Part shown: piece after piece, positions 33,765 to 45,480 of the stretch
Numbering within the stretch: position 1 is the first letter of the stretch
Layout of the letters: each line of letters begins with the position of its first letter
From: Tetracladium setigerum
Taxonomy: Eukaryota; Ascomycota; Leotiomycetes; Helotiales
Length of the DNA: 64,000 nt
NCBI GenBank assembly: GCA_031472005.1
Contig: PZJY01000004.1
Coordinates: 715,300 to 779,299 of the forward strand
Direction of reading: 5' to 3'
Notes under the pieces: model-generated
Seen by the model: the letters and a program-made list of their open reading frames with translations, nothing else
Database searches by the model: none
Told to the model about the DNA's origin: nothing
Program-made: the position numbers and the translations under genes

Positions 33765-35249
33765 CTCCCCCCCTCCGTAGCGAATGTAATACGGTGGGTC
33801 CGATGAACCTTGTTTGCCACCATTTTCGCCACCACTTACTCGTAACGTCAGGAGTAATAATTATGTATTCTAAACCGATTTATCACTTAAATTAAATGAA
33901 GATATACTCTCAATTATGGACCTTAAGTTGATTTTAAATCCAGAAGTCGAAGAGGAGAGACCTCCGGCACCTGAAACCCCTAAGAAGCAATCACTTCGTA
34001 CAACTCGATCGGATCGAATTCGTATTAAAACACATCTTGAGTGGGCAACACCACGTACAATTGCAAAGAGAACAGGATACTCTCTCCGGCAGATTCGATA
34101 CGCTCAAAATATTCCAAATACTCCTTCAAAACATGGAGTTAAGCCGAAGATGCCACTTGAAGAAGCTATACAGTTAAAAGAGTGGCTTTTATCCGAACCT
34201 CAACATCGTTTTATTCCTTTCCGAGATATCCCTCGATTTGCGATCCAATTTGAAGGTTACGGAGCTAAAGCTATTCGTACAGCTATGCTCTCACAAGGGT
34301 ATGGCCGCCGGATAGCTAAAAAGAAAGGCTTTTCAGAAGATCCAGATATAATCGACCTTCGGCTTCAATTTGCTCAAATCGGTATCACTTGGGGTCGAGA
34401 ACGTCTTATGCAACAAGTGTTTTCGGACGAAGTTTGGGCTTGCGGCGGTGCTTTTACTCAATCGTATACTACGTGCTTAATTAACGGAGATCCGGAAGCA
34501 ATTCTTCTCGATCGATATCGACCGGAGTGTCTTATACATAAATATTCAAAGAGGCCGGCTTGGATGTTTCACGGTACGATTTATCGAGGTCAAAAAGGGC
34601 CGGCTTTATTTTGGGAGAAAGAATGGGGTAATATGGCTTCCCGGAGCTACGATGAAAGGATTTTATCGATAATCGAGCAGTGGTTCGACGCTGAGAGAGC
34701 TCAAGGTAAGTGTAAATTATTAAAAATAAAATATAATAATTGAAATAAAAGGTCGGAATCCAATTTGGCAACACGACGGAGCGTCTTGCCATCGATTATA
34801 TGAAACGGAAGCAAATTTATTAAGGAGGAGAATCGTAGTGATTCCCTGGCCTCCGTATTCACCGGATTTAAATTTAATCGAGCATATTTGGTCTTGGATG
34901 AAACGATATATCCAAAATCAATACGTTGTCGGGGATTGGTACGATCCTACTAAGCTTAGTAACGATCGTTTCCGGGCTATGATTATAGAAGCTTGGGAAG
35001 CTGTTCCAAATGATTATATAGAAAGGCTCTTTGATTCTTGGTGGTCGAGATGTCAAGCCGTAATCGATGCTCAAGGTGGTCCGACAAGATATTAAATTAA
35101 ATAGAATTTGATATCAAGTGACTAAACTCCACTTAAAAAGCTATAGCGATTGGCCGTAACTACATTTAATACTAGTACTAAAAGTGGTAAGATTAAAGCA
35201 TGATTTAAGTTCGGACCCACCGTATTACATTCGCTACGGAGGGGGGGAG
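33765..35249 (+). mobile_element. Tc1/mariner-like DNA transposon, apparently intact
   Basis: A 1485-bp element with 39-bp perfect terminal inverted repeats beginning CTCCCCCCCTCCGTAGCGAA, flanked by TA target duplications at 33763-33764 and 35250-35251. It carries one transposase gene with one intron and no disruption. It lies ~100 bp upstream of the OrsD-type relic's start codon. Confidence 0.92.
33916..35095 (+). CDS. Tc1/mariner-superfamily transposase (DD34E)
   Basis: Two exons, 33916-34705 and 34752-35095, with a 46-nt intron (GTAAGT...AAAAG); 377 residues. Residues ~30-130 hold helix-turn-helix DNA-binding segments (WATPRTIAKRTGYSLRQIRY). The catalytic triad is D171 (VFSDEVW), D272 (WQHDGASCH) and E307 (YSPDLNLIEHIW), with exactly 34 residues between the second D and the E, matching the DD34E class. 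The enzyme excises and reinserts the element at TA sites in the nucleus. All motifs and both TIRs are intact, so the copy could be active; whether it is expressed cannot be judged. The homopolymer-rich TIR ends are identical, which argues for a recent insertion. Confidence 0.9.
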
Positions 35250-35282
35250 TAGTATTCTAAGATAGATGGCAAAACGTATTTG

Positions 35283-35650
35283 GAACTTGGTTTGAAAGTG
35301 CTAGATGACGGATTTGAAGTGCGAAATGATAGCTTTTAAGTGCTAGATGCTCTTTTTAAAAGAGTTAGACAATAGATTTAAAGTGCTGGGTGGTGGTTTG
35401 AAAAGTCTAGATGGTCTTTTTAAAAGAGCTAGACGATGGATTTAAAGTGCTAGGTGGTGGTTTGAAAAGTCTAGATGATCTTTTTAAAAGAGCTAGACGA
35501 CCGATTTGAAGTGCGAAATGATAGCTTTTAAGTGCTAGATGCTCTATTTAAAAGAGCTAGACGATGAATTTAAAGTGCTAGGTGATGGGTTGAAAAGTCT
35601 AGATGATCCTTTTAAAAGAGCTAGACAATCTTTTGAAAGTGACAGAGAAA
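35283..35650. repeat. Imperfect tandem repeats (~60-bp unit with ~30-bp sub-units)
   Basis: The motif AAAAGAGCTAGACGATG..TTTAAAGTGCTAGGTGGTGG followed by TTTGAAAAGTCTAGATG recurs at least four times with substitutions. A variant containing GTGCGAAATGATAGC also occurs twice, so the array has a higher-order pattern. It lies between the Tc1 element and the F-box gene start and could influence its promoter, but no regulatory site is identified. Confidence 0.7.
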
Positions 35651-35782
35651 TTGAATGGTCGGGTATATTAAAGGACGATTCTCCCACTACACTTTGAGCG
35701 GCAGTAGCAGCGACGTACTTATAGAGAATTCCCAGATTCCACTTCACCTCTCCAGCTGTATCGACTCGCTCTCAGCTTCAAC

Positions 35783-36967
35783 ATGTGCTGCAGGAACTAT
35801 ATCAACAAGCTACCAGTCGAGATCCATCTTAAAATATTCTCCTACTTGCCGTCAAAAGACATTAAAGCGACTCGGCAGACATCAAAGACATTCTATGAAC
35901 TTTCTAGTCCTTACCTAATTGAAACTGTCTTTGTCGGCTTCCAACCAGACACCCTTGAAAGACTCGAAAATATCGCGCAAAATGATATTTTTCACAAGAC
36001 GATTACAACTGTTACATTCTCCATCTTTCATCTACCTGGATTCTCGGCATTCCACGAGTACTACGCGCACTTGCAAGAAACGAAGACGTACGGGCAAAAT
36101 ACACTACCTCCTATAGAGATGTGTGAAGACTATTGGCAACGTTATCAGCAGTGTTACCGTGACCAGGAGGTACACCAGCTTTCCGGCATTGGCAGATATC
36201 GAATTACACGAGCACTATCGCGAATGCCAAACATCAAGCACCTGGTGCTGTCTCATGATCCCTGGATATCAGCCGCGCATCCACTACACCCCCCCTGGTA
36301 CACAGAGGAGCATAAGATGATGTTACCTTGCCGCGACAATATTGATCGCAGTAGACAGAACTCGCATGCATTCGCGATCGTGGCTTCTACTCTGATCGCT
36401 CGCGGGGTACATCCAACCTCTCTCACCCAGGTAGGCCTAAGAACAATTCTTGGTCCATCCTGCTTTAGCATGGACACACTTGAGCTTTTCAGCTCTTTGC
36501 GTAACATATCTTTATGCTTCGATGACCTAGGTGAGCACTGGCAGAAAGATTGGATACACTGTCTGTGCACTGCGAAAGATCTTGAATCTCTACATCTTGA
36601 GGTGGACTTCTGGGAGGAAGGTCCAATCCTATCCAACTTATTGGAAAATACTTGGCCGAATCTCTCACAACTTACTCTAAGTTTTGATATCGAATATGGC
36701 TCAATTATATCATTTTGTCAAAGACATCGAAATTGCTTGCGGTCTTTAACGCTGAAGAATCTTTGCTTATATGGAGGGAGCTGGAAGGTACTGTTGCAAG
36801 CGTTGAGAGATTGTTTGCGCCTTGATCTTGTCTGGTTAGAAGATATCAGCCAGGACCCGGATCTCATATTAGAATCAGACGGTCGCGTCGCAGCTGCTGA
36901 ACGTTTTCTCATTGATGGCGGGCAGAATCCATTTGAGGATGGCACTCTCATATGGTCTCAGTTTTAA
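35783..36967 (+). CDS. F-box protein with LRR-like C-terminal region
   Basis: A 394-residue single-exon gene from ATG 35783. Residues 8-45 are an F-box (INKLPVEIHLKIFSYLPSKD then TSKTFYELSSPYLIE), which would bind Skp1 in an SCF ubiquitin ligase. The remainder has repeated Leu-rich strands (LELFSSLRNISLCFDDLG, LESLHLEVDFWEEG, LSQLTLSFDI, LRSLTLKNLCLYGG), as in the substrate-recognition LRR part of fungal F-box proteins. No frameshift or stop. The substrate is unknown. Fungal genomes hold many rapidly evolving F-box genes, which suits the subtelomeric position. Confidence 0.8.
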   Translation: MCCRNYINKLPVEIHLKIFSYLPSKDIKATRQTSKTFYELSSPYLIETVFVGFQPDTLERLENIAQNDIFHKTITTVTFSIFHLPGFSAFHEYYAHLQETKTYGQNTLPPIEMCEDYWQRYQQCYRDQEVHQLSGIGRYRITRALSRMPNIKHLVLSHDPWISAAHPLHPPWYTEEHKMMLPCRDNIDRSRQNSHAFAIVASTLIARGVHPTSLTQVGLRTILGPSCFSMDTLELFSSLRNISLCFDDLGEHWQKDWIHCLCTAKDLESLHLEVDFWEEGPILSNLLENTWPNLSQLTLSFDIEYGSIISFCQRHRNCLRSLTLKNLCLYGGSWKVLLQALRDCLRLDLVWLEDISQDPDLILESDGRVAAAERFLIDGGQNPFEDGTLIWSQF

Positions 36968-39900
36968 AGTGCTGCAGATAAGATTTGATTTGATTTTACA
37001 AAATGACATAATTTTCTATATCTTTTTATTTTGTTATATCTAGGTTACTTGGCCATTTTGGCATAGGCACATGCTAAAAGCACCTAATACTCTTGTAAAC
37101 ACTCCTTTTTGTATGTACTGTCCCAGTTTAGTAGGATACGCACTCTTTCTTTGTTTTATAAATTTCTAGAGATTTCTTTGTTTATTTTGTCAAAGAAAAA
37201 CAATTAGTAGGATAGCTTAGATAGAGCAAATAGACTAACCCTAAAACCTAAGACTCTCGCCCTGCGAAAGCTCACAATAGGAGTATAGGCTTTTGTTTCT
37301 TAGGGTTAGGAGTTCAAGTCTTATATTTTGACAATCTATAAGCTAAAGACTACTACTACTTGAAGCGCCATCCATGTGTCGTTGTCAGCGAACTGCATAC
37401 TAGTCGAGAGAGCACTTTTGGCCCACCGCAAGAGCACACACCCTTCATTAGAAGACACCGGCCTCGCATCGAAGCTTCTGGGATTCTTCATCCCGGCCCA
37501 CGCCTTGACAACAGATGAGTAAATGCCTAGCTGACAACTAGCCAAATCCTCCGAACCAAGAGTCCCAAGGTTAAAAGCAATCTTTTAAGTAACACCACTA
37601 AGACAACCCACCAAGGAAACCGTACGTCCCGCGGTGTTCCAGAGCGAGGCTCCCAAGTCCTGACACTTTTCAGCGCCCAGTTCTCCCACTGGTCCTACTC
37701 TCCCCTTGCCCTCCCCCGCATCCCCCGACGAGCAACCCAACATTCCCATCCAAGAAAATCGACCGGCCTTCGAACTATGAGATATTTGCACCGCTCTGCC
37801 ACGGCACTCGCCCGCATATCTATGCAGGGTTCGTAGTGGGACGCATCCTTTCTGGCCCCATGCGATTCAGGAAAAGGTCCATCCCCCCGTACGTCAACAC
37901 TATAAACCAACGGACCTTCACCCCAGGTTGGCGCACTTCCTCCGTCCTAACCAATCCAGTCAGGGCTACTGTATACCCTTAAGGTCCGGGAACGGGTGGC
38001 GGGAGTCGTCGAGGTTGCGCGGCCGGGGCTGGCCGGGTCGCTGCGCTCTGGCCCCGGCCGCGCTTATCCCGGCTTATACGCCCTCTCCTTGCGGGTATGG
38101 TAGTATTAGGGTAGTGTTCGGGTCAGGGCCGGGTCGGCTTAGGGTATGCTGCACAGAGGGTTAGGGTTTAAGGGCTTGGGTTTGATACTCTATCTAAGCT
38201 AACTTGCTAAAGTGTTTTGCGCTAGGGTGATTCTAATAATACAAAGTAAAAATACAGTAGAGTGGGGTAGTTTTGATATATCAGGTGATAATCAGGTGAT
38301 AATAGCTTCTTAAAAGAGAGCTTTGAAAGTGAAGAAAGGGAAATAAGTGGTGATTTCGGTGATTAGGGTATCCTAGTAGTGGCAGGGTATGCATATATAT
38401 AAAGAGTTTACCACGACAGTCCGCTAATCACCTATTATAATGCTAAAATGCTATTGCCACTCTTATAGCGGCTGGAACGTGGCCTGTCACACGACGTCGC
38501 CACAAACGATGATACCTCCTCTAATTAAGTGTTGAACTTGTGAATCTACCCAAAATCACTTGTTTTGCTTGTTTTGCATCAGCCTGTTTTACAGCATGTT
38601 TTGATGCATGTTTTGCATCAAAATGCAAGGTATATGCTATCAAAAGGCGTACTCGAAGTATCAGCAATGCGATGATGCTGAATCCCCTGGATTTACATGT
38701 ATATAAGGCCCCTATGGCACAGATTCATTTCCTCAGTCAGTCCTTCATCCTCAATCAAGCATATTCACCCCCTCAAATTCATCACTATCGTCACCAACTC
38801 ACTGATTCACTCACTACTATCAAAATCATCACTTACATCATCATTCCAGTCATACGGTCACCCGTTCACGTTTAAGCGACCAAGGATTCTGACCAGCGGC
38901 GGTGTGGTTATAGTACTCTCCGTAAAATTATATTATAAAATATGTGGCTGCGACTTTTATAGCTGCGCGAACACTGCCAGAAACTCCTCGTGTCCAGGCA
39001 TCCTCCAACCAAAGCAAAAAGTGGCCCTGTGCGCCGCTAATAAACTCGGCCGTTCCACTTCATGGGGAAATGCTTTGCGTGACAAACCTCCGACTATTCA
39101 CTTCCGGCTTCCACGTCTTCTCTTTTTATACTCTACCTAGAACAAACTCTTCGCTAAAGCCTCCAAGGGAATCCGCTCCTTCTGCCAGAACCAGCAACAA
39201 CTGTTTTGTCAGCGAAGAGGTGGCCTCAAGACGCTCTGCATAACGTGAAAATTACTTGCCAGAGGTATGAGGGACGTCAAAACAGAGATCATCAACACAA
39301 CGAAGCAAATGGGCGATCTCGTCGACTGGCTCATCTTGTGCCATTTACCACCTGAGCCGACCAACCAACTATGTACATCGCTTTCGAAGGCGGAAAGCTC
39401 TGCCGTGAGGGCTCAATTTTCGTCCTGACCCTTTTGATCAATACAGGTATGTTTTAGCTTTTGTTTCAATTTAAAAATTCGAAGCTTACTTTCTTCTACT
39501 TCGTTAACTGTTATATCCGGCCCTTCCGCAAATTATTCTTTATCTCAGCGTTTTCCCCCCACTTTCTGATTAAGCAATGGTTTCTCGGCGGATAACAGTG
39601 GTATAAGAAGACTTAACTCTTGGATCGGTCGGACTCGGGAGATTCTGCTTCCCACTTATCGCCGAAGATATCTCTATATTTTATAAGCTGTAAGCGAAGG
39701 AATTCGAATCGGTGAGGTTAAGTCCGGAAATCGAGATTGACAATGGAAAAAAACACTCTATTTGACATAGCGGCCTAATTATTCTTACTAACGATTGGGA
39801 GAGTTGTAAGAGGTGTAAAGCTATAGTGACGTGGATAGGATTGTAGAGAAATAGCAGCCGTTAGTGACTTGTTTTCGGGAATCAGAAGATCGGCGTTAAA

Positions 39901-40066
39901 ACCTCGCCAAACACAAACACCACCACCTGCAGATATGTCCAGCGGATAATAGATAATCCGCTCACTACCACAACCCCTCACCCAAGTTTCATCATTGCTT
40001 AACTAGATTAAAGGCCCCGACCATCCTTCAACTTCTTCGAAAGGTCGCCTTGATAGCATTAGCAAG
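36968..40066. other. Long gene-poor stretch
   Basis: 37.2-37.35 kb carries short CCCTAA/TTAGGG-like words; 38.0-38.15 kb is unusually GC-rich with a palindromic GGCCGGGGC/GCCCCGGCC pair. 38755-38822 and 38874-38930 are the dispersed repeats noted elsewhere. Open frames on both strands lack recognisable content. The last ~100 bases are the promoter side of the membrane-protein gene. Confidence 0.45.
38755..38822 (+). repeat. Dispersed repeat, inverted relative to 3909-3966
   Basis: Shares CATATTCACCCCCTCAAATT and the following ~40 bases, with a few substitutions, with the minus strand near 3905-3966. It occurs just upstream of another repeat (38874-38930) related to 11989-12052. Confidence 0.5.
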
Positions 40067-42346
40067 ATGAAGATATATAGTGGAGCTGCGTATCTTGTGC
40101 TGTTGGCACCTAGTACCTACGGGCTTGCTGCGAGAGGTATCTCCCTCCCAATGAGGCTGTCATCCCTAACCCTAATATCAGTCTGGCAGAAGCGCTTCAC
40201 GCCCTCACCGTTGATTCTAATGGAAACCATACCTTGACCCCCAAGACAATCGTGGTGGCTGGGTTAACCCTGAAGATTTGGCTCCTATGCCGTGGTGCAT
40301 TGCTCAGCAGGATCGATCCACCTGGCTGAGCGCCATGACGGAATGTACCAGCAAACAATGCACCCGGCACTTTGGAGCAATCTGCACCCACCACCAATGG
40401 CTTACACAGCTTACCTGTCTCGAAACTGGCTTTTCCCCTGATGTTATCGAAGCTTATCTCCCATTCTGTGGTAGATCAGTCCTCGTCAAAACGCAGTTAT
40501 ATCTATGGGTTCATGCCATCACTGGTCGAACGTGGCTTGTAGATGTCGGCGATGCGAACGAGCTGCAAAATCTGTCCCCAGACTCGCTAACCGAAGGTTA
40601 TGCGTCCGTTGACATAACCGACAAGGCACCAACATGCCTAACTAGCTCGTTTGCTTCTTTGTCAGGGGAATCATTTCGATATGTAATGACCTCCTGTGGT
40701 TTTACAAGTACCACTCAACATACCGGAAATGCCGATCGTCCTTGGGAATACAGCGAATCCATACAGTCTATGATTGCTCTGGATTCTGAAACTGTTGGTT
40801 ACGATCTCACCGGGCGCAACATCGTATATGACCACTACTTTGATAAAAAATGTTTCTGCAGTGGATTCACTATAAATCTGGGAAACGAACCCTGTTCAGG
40901 GCCAGGGAAAGGGCAAGCAGACTTGACGAAGGAGCGGTTATGGATTCATGCCACTTGTGGTTCGACCTCGTTGCCTGAGAACTGGACGGATGGACTCAAA
41001 ATTATAGGATTCATGTACATTCCCATCGAAAACTGGCACTGGCCCATGTATGAGACTGATATGCCGAAGCAGAGAATCACTGATAAGTGTGCAACCGATG
41101 CTTGTGAGGTCGACTTAAGTGGCTATTGCAGAGTCAAGCGCGCAGTAAACAGGGCTTGCGTCTGCCGCGACATTGGTTACGATTCTTGCGGAGGTGCATG
41201 CCAGAGATTTGAGACTCGAATTGTCTATGTCAAATGGCTCCACGATCTTTGTGGCAATTTGCACGAGTGGCACGGTCTACCATATAATTGGCGTCAATTA
41301 GCCACAATTACCCCTTTCGACATGATTCCATGGGATTGGGCTATCAAACCATCCAACGATTCAAACAATGCTCACATCCCCTATTTGGAATCTATCAGGG
41401 CAACGGAAACCTGTGCCTCAAATGAGTGGAAGTTCGAAAGCTTTGCTTTAGTCAATATGGTTACTTTCTTTACTGCATTTCTTGGCCAGAGAACAGGCAT
41501 ACATCAAATGGCACGCCGCTTTCTATGGCGCCCTGATCCGTGGAGTTGGATTTTCAAGGGGCCATTGATCGCGATTCTTCAACTCCTTGCAAACAGGATC
41601 AATGCATTTCTCGTCCAAAACACCCCTGGTTATGAGGACATTCCCGCTATTCAATTGATGCTCCTCTGGTGCTCAATGCCTCGGCTCGCTTGGCTCACAA
41701 TTTTGGTAATTGTTGTACAACCCTTCGAAGCGATGTATTCTTCGGTGGCTGCGTCTGCTTTGTTTTCGGAAGTGCTCCTCCAACTTGTATCATCATACTA
41801 TATGGTTATGACTGTCAATTATGGTCGAGAACACGACTTCTACTCTGAAGGGCTGGAAAGAGTCGAACGAGGGGAATCGGCAAAAATCATGAACGCTGGA
41901 GCACTCATGTGGCTTGTTATCATTGTCCTGACGCTCGTATGGTTACCGCTGGCTGCATTTGGGACGAGTAGATTGTCTGATTCTGATTTATCAAATTCTC
42001 AGAGACGCAAGCGAAGCAGGAGTGCACAAGTACCGTTGCGGAGTAGCGTTGCAGGAGATGGCAGGGTGTATGGCACTTTCTCTGTTGAAGGCCAAAATAA
42101 CTGGGTTTCTCGGAAAGCATCTGTCGGATTGTATGCAATTACGGTCACGTGTATGTTCCTTCTTTGGATTGCGCAGTGGCTATTTTGGGGTGGATTTATT
42201 AGTCTCAGTTCGGAAGAGTACGTATTTATGCACATGCTTGGTCCATAGTAGCTAATCGGACTTAGGTTTTGTCCCCTAATCTTGGGATACTCACAGCTAT
42301 CTGGGTCGCTTTCTCATTGGCAGGTGTTATCATTGGAACTACTTAA
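40067..42346 (+). CDS. Large fungal secretory-pathway membrane protein (lineage-specific family)
   Basis: Exons 40067-40136, 40190-42221 and 42266-42346; introns of 53 and 44 nt with clear branch sites. The first exon encodes a signal peptide (MKIYSGAAYLVLLAPSTYGL, cleavage near AA-R). A long ectodomain follows with paired cysteines and repeated signatures (NPEDLAPMPWCIAQQDRSTW, TRHFGAICTHHQWLTQL, VYVKWLHDLCGNLHEWHGLP), then ~5 hydrophobic helices between residues ~440 and the C-terminus, which ends in VAFSLAGVIIG. I recognise the family as a widely duplicated fungal membrane protein without known function. A single frameshift after HTLTP is repaired by one extra C in the C5 run 40238-40242; then all phases agree (727 residues). 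Probably intact in vivo. Confidence 0.66.
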
Positions 42347-42662
42347 TGAAGGTATGTAGCTTTACATAATAGCAGAGTGGAAAACATACAATATAACTAA
42401 CGAACATCTTAGTAATGTCTTCTCGTCAAAGAGCTATACATTTCAAGCGATAAAATTTAGTAGTAAACCCTGACTAGCAAAGGCCTAATATTAGTTTCCG
42501 GTATTTACACTGTTTATGAGATTGATTTGTATGGTGAGATTAAGGTTGTGACCGTGCCCGACCCCAACAGATTACCTTGATCATGAGAAGTTTTCCACCC
42601 CATGAAACCCACCCATAGCACCATCCAATCCATCCAAAATCCCAGGTATTCATTAATCAACC
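42347..42662. other. Intergenic, nothing recognised
   Basis: A 316-bp spacer between the membrane-protein gene and the next OrsD-type relic, in the same orientation. Confidence 0.45.
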
Positions 42663-45480
42663 ATGGCCGAACCCATTACCGAAGCATTGGCCGAAGTGAT
42701 TGCGTTGAATGTGGAATTCAATGCATTGATTTGCGTCCAGTGCAAATTTCCCATCGTGCCCACCGCAATCGCCCGCCATTTGAGTTCGATACACAAAACC
42801 CCGATAAAATTACGAAAACACGTCTAAGCATATGTAAAACAGTTTCCATTTCAATATGATTATAGCAGTATTGAATTGCCCGCTAATTGATCGATTCCAC
42901 AACCTGTTATTCCCATGGTAGATGGCCACAAGTGCAGGGAGTGCGCATTCTTAAGCCGTGCCCGAAAGACAACCCGACAACATTGTAACCAAGACCATAA
43001 TAAGAAAAGAATGCCCAACGAGGAGTTGTTTGAGGCCTACCATTTATTTCAGCGCAGTTTTTCGACGGAAATCCAGTGGCACGGTCCGAAACCTGGCACG
43101 TGCACGACTATTGGCGTTGGGCTTTTGTCAAAATACCCAACAGAAAATCACCTAGAACTAATGAAATATCTATATTAATATAACAATTTCCATCCCTAGC
43201 AATATTTTTATATAATCCAGTTTATCAGTTTGTCGTGTGTTCAGCATGTGAATCTGGAATCATCCCAGGAATTGAAAGTGTGAAGCGACACCTACGGGGA
43301 GAGCCCCATCGACTCAGGGGTGATATACTCGAAACGACAAGCCAGCTACTCAATAGTTATCAACTAAAAATCACTGAGCAGCTTCGACAATATGGTGCGC
43401 GGCTTGACAGGCCTTGTGAGGCTATCAAGGACCTGGCTATCTATGATGGGTTTGACTGTTGTCAGCCACAATATCAACATCGTACTCCGCCCGCGTCCTT
43501 CATAAAATGAAGAAACATCAACCGCTTGCCCACAAAATATTATCCACGTCAGAGCACAAGAAGACTCCCTTGTGGAAAGAATGCAAGCTACAGACATATT
43601 TTACGGGGAAGGGGTTGATTAATTACTTCGTTGTTCTTGATTCTCGACCAACACTACGTACGTCCATCACAGCAACCAGCGACACCACTCCGCTGACACA
43701 AGCTGAAAGGGTACTCTTTGAGAGAACGGAAGCGGATATCAAAAAGTGAAGGAAGATATGTATGAGCAGGCGGTAATTATTCACGATTTTGAGGATAATA
43801 GACCATTTGTTGTACCATAGCTGCAGAGGGTGGGGTTCCAGGTCATACAGCCAAGTTAATTGACTTGGAGATCCATGCTTCTTACAAGTTGCCTTCGCCC
43901 AAGGAGCTGGAGAAAGATAACTTTGGGGATCCTGTTCTTGTGCGTATTATTAACGTCACAAGGTCTCTTCTACAAGATACATATGAACTGTATAGCGACG
44001 ACTCTGCTGATCGCAAGATAACCTATTAGCGCGCTTGCATCTTGAATGAATTTTATGTAGGAGCATTAGGCAAATCGGCAGCATTTCGCTATCACAAGCT
44101 GGTCTCATCGCTCGTGGCATACTTCAATACTTGAACCCAGCTTATAGTCTACTACTATCGTGTCATCTATTCGCATAACGGTCATTTTACACAACGAGAG
44201 GTAGGTCAGCAGATGCCCAGGGATGTCATCCAGCACACCATGTCCCAAAGGAAAGCCATAGCAAAAGTAGTCAAGATGGGGACGGGAAGAAAAGAGGACG
44301 AACAGGAAGTTGACTTGAAGCACGCACTTCGACAATTCTTTTTAGCGTTGATCTGTCATATTATTGGCAGTCTCCCATTTCGATCTCCGATCCTTAGCTT
44401 TTGTGCCATGCTCGGAAGGTCTGTTCGGATGACCAAGGCAGTTAATGATGACAAGATTATAGCGAAAGGGCAAAGGAAGGAGCCAGGCGTCTATACAGCT
44501 CAGCTGCTGATTTTTCATTATCCTTGTTTCCAATAGCAGGAGGACGAGAACCAGATTCCCGTGTTCTCAACTGATATTTGGACAACATATTGTACCTTCA
44601 ACAACTCGCCGAGAGTCCGCTTGGGCATATTCTCCGGTGGAGGTTATACCTGTTCCAAACGAGTAAGAACCTGCTTGCTAAACATCAAGCACGGTAGTCG
44701 CTCGACAAGCAGACGGTGGGATATAGGGGAGTTGAAATACACATGACACATATTCCAGCACTTATATGATCCGAGTTCAAGAAAGCGCAGTCGATTCTGT
44801 ATAACGATCCTCTTTTTGGTAGTGATTCTCGCTTCCAGATCCAGTCTTGGCAAGCGAAGGATAATTTGGATCTGGCCGACTACGGAGAGTCATGGCTGAC
44901 CCTTGCCGAAAACCACGACCTCCTTCAGGACTCGGAGAATACACTTCCAAGCTCCAAAAACTATTCCTTCAGACGGACGCAAAGGGAGACGTGAGCTTTG
45001 ATGTGCGAGCTATTGAAGTTTACAAAGCTCATATTCAAGACTTTCTCAAGCTGCTGCTTATTCTCATTCATATTATGGCTGGACAACCCTTAAGAGAGCC
45101 CGAGTCATTCAACCAATTCATGAAACCCGGTTGCGGGAAGGTCTTCAAGATATTTACCACTGGTACCCTACAACTGCCAGAGAGATCTATTTGTACCTGG
45201 CCATGCTAGCACAGACATAATTTGAGATCAAATTGGCTCGTGCAAGGCCCAGAGCAATTAGGATTAGCTTGGAGGGGGGATTGATAGTAGAAAGGATGCG
45301 TCTATGGATACCTAACTTCATGATGGAGTATGGCACGACTTCAGCAGTGGATATGGAAATGCTAGGAGTGTGTCCACTGCATTGAGTGTGATAGAAGCTT
45401 CGGTAGCACGCTCTCCAGCAGCATATAAAATCGCTACCACACGCTCCTAAGACTGTTGTCAGATATCTTAGCATCCATCG
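42663..45480 (+). pseudogene. OrsD-type (DUF3505) protein, copy 3, heavily disrupted
   Basis: From ATG 42663 (MAEPITEALAEVIALN) the first motif ALICVQCKFPIVPTAIARHL is followed by an in-frame TAA (42824-42826). Next come HKCRECAFLSRARKTTRQHC, CSACESGIIPGIESVKRHLR, TPLWKECKLQTYFTGKGLIN, a segment KLPSPKELEKDNFGDPVLV, ACILNEFYVGALGKSAAFRY after TAG 44027-44029, and VYYYRVIYSHNGHFTQREV after TGA 44132-44134. Near 44.9-45.2 kb FLKLLLILIHIMAGQPLRE belongs to the same family. The order matches full-length OrsD proteins of the RecQ-associated type. Most stops fit C-to-T or G-to-A at CpA/TpG. No helicase domain is found. It is a different subtype from copies 1 and 2. Confidence 0.65.

Noticed and set aside
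37205..37345. tRNA-like words (TAGCTTAGATAGAGCA and AGTTCAAGTC)
   Set aside because: I could not fold a complete acceptor stem or anticodon arm around them. No tRNA called.
37928..38164. GC-rich Arg/Gly frame
   Set aside because: Explained by local GC composition and a palindromic GGCC-rich stretch; no protein features.
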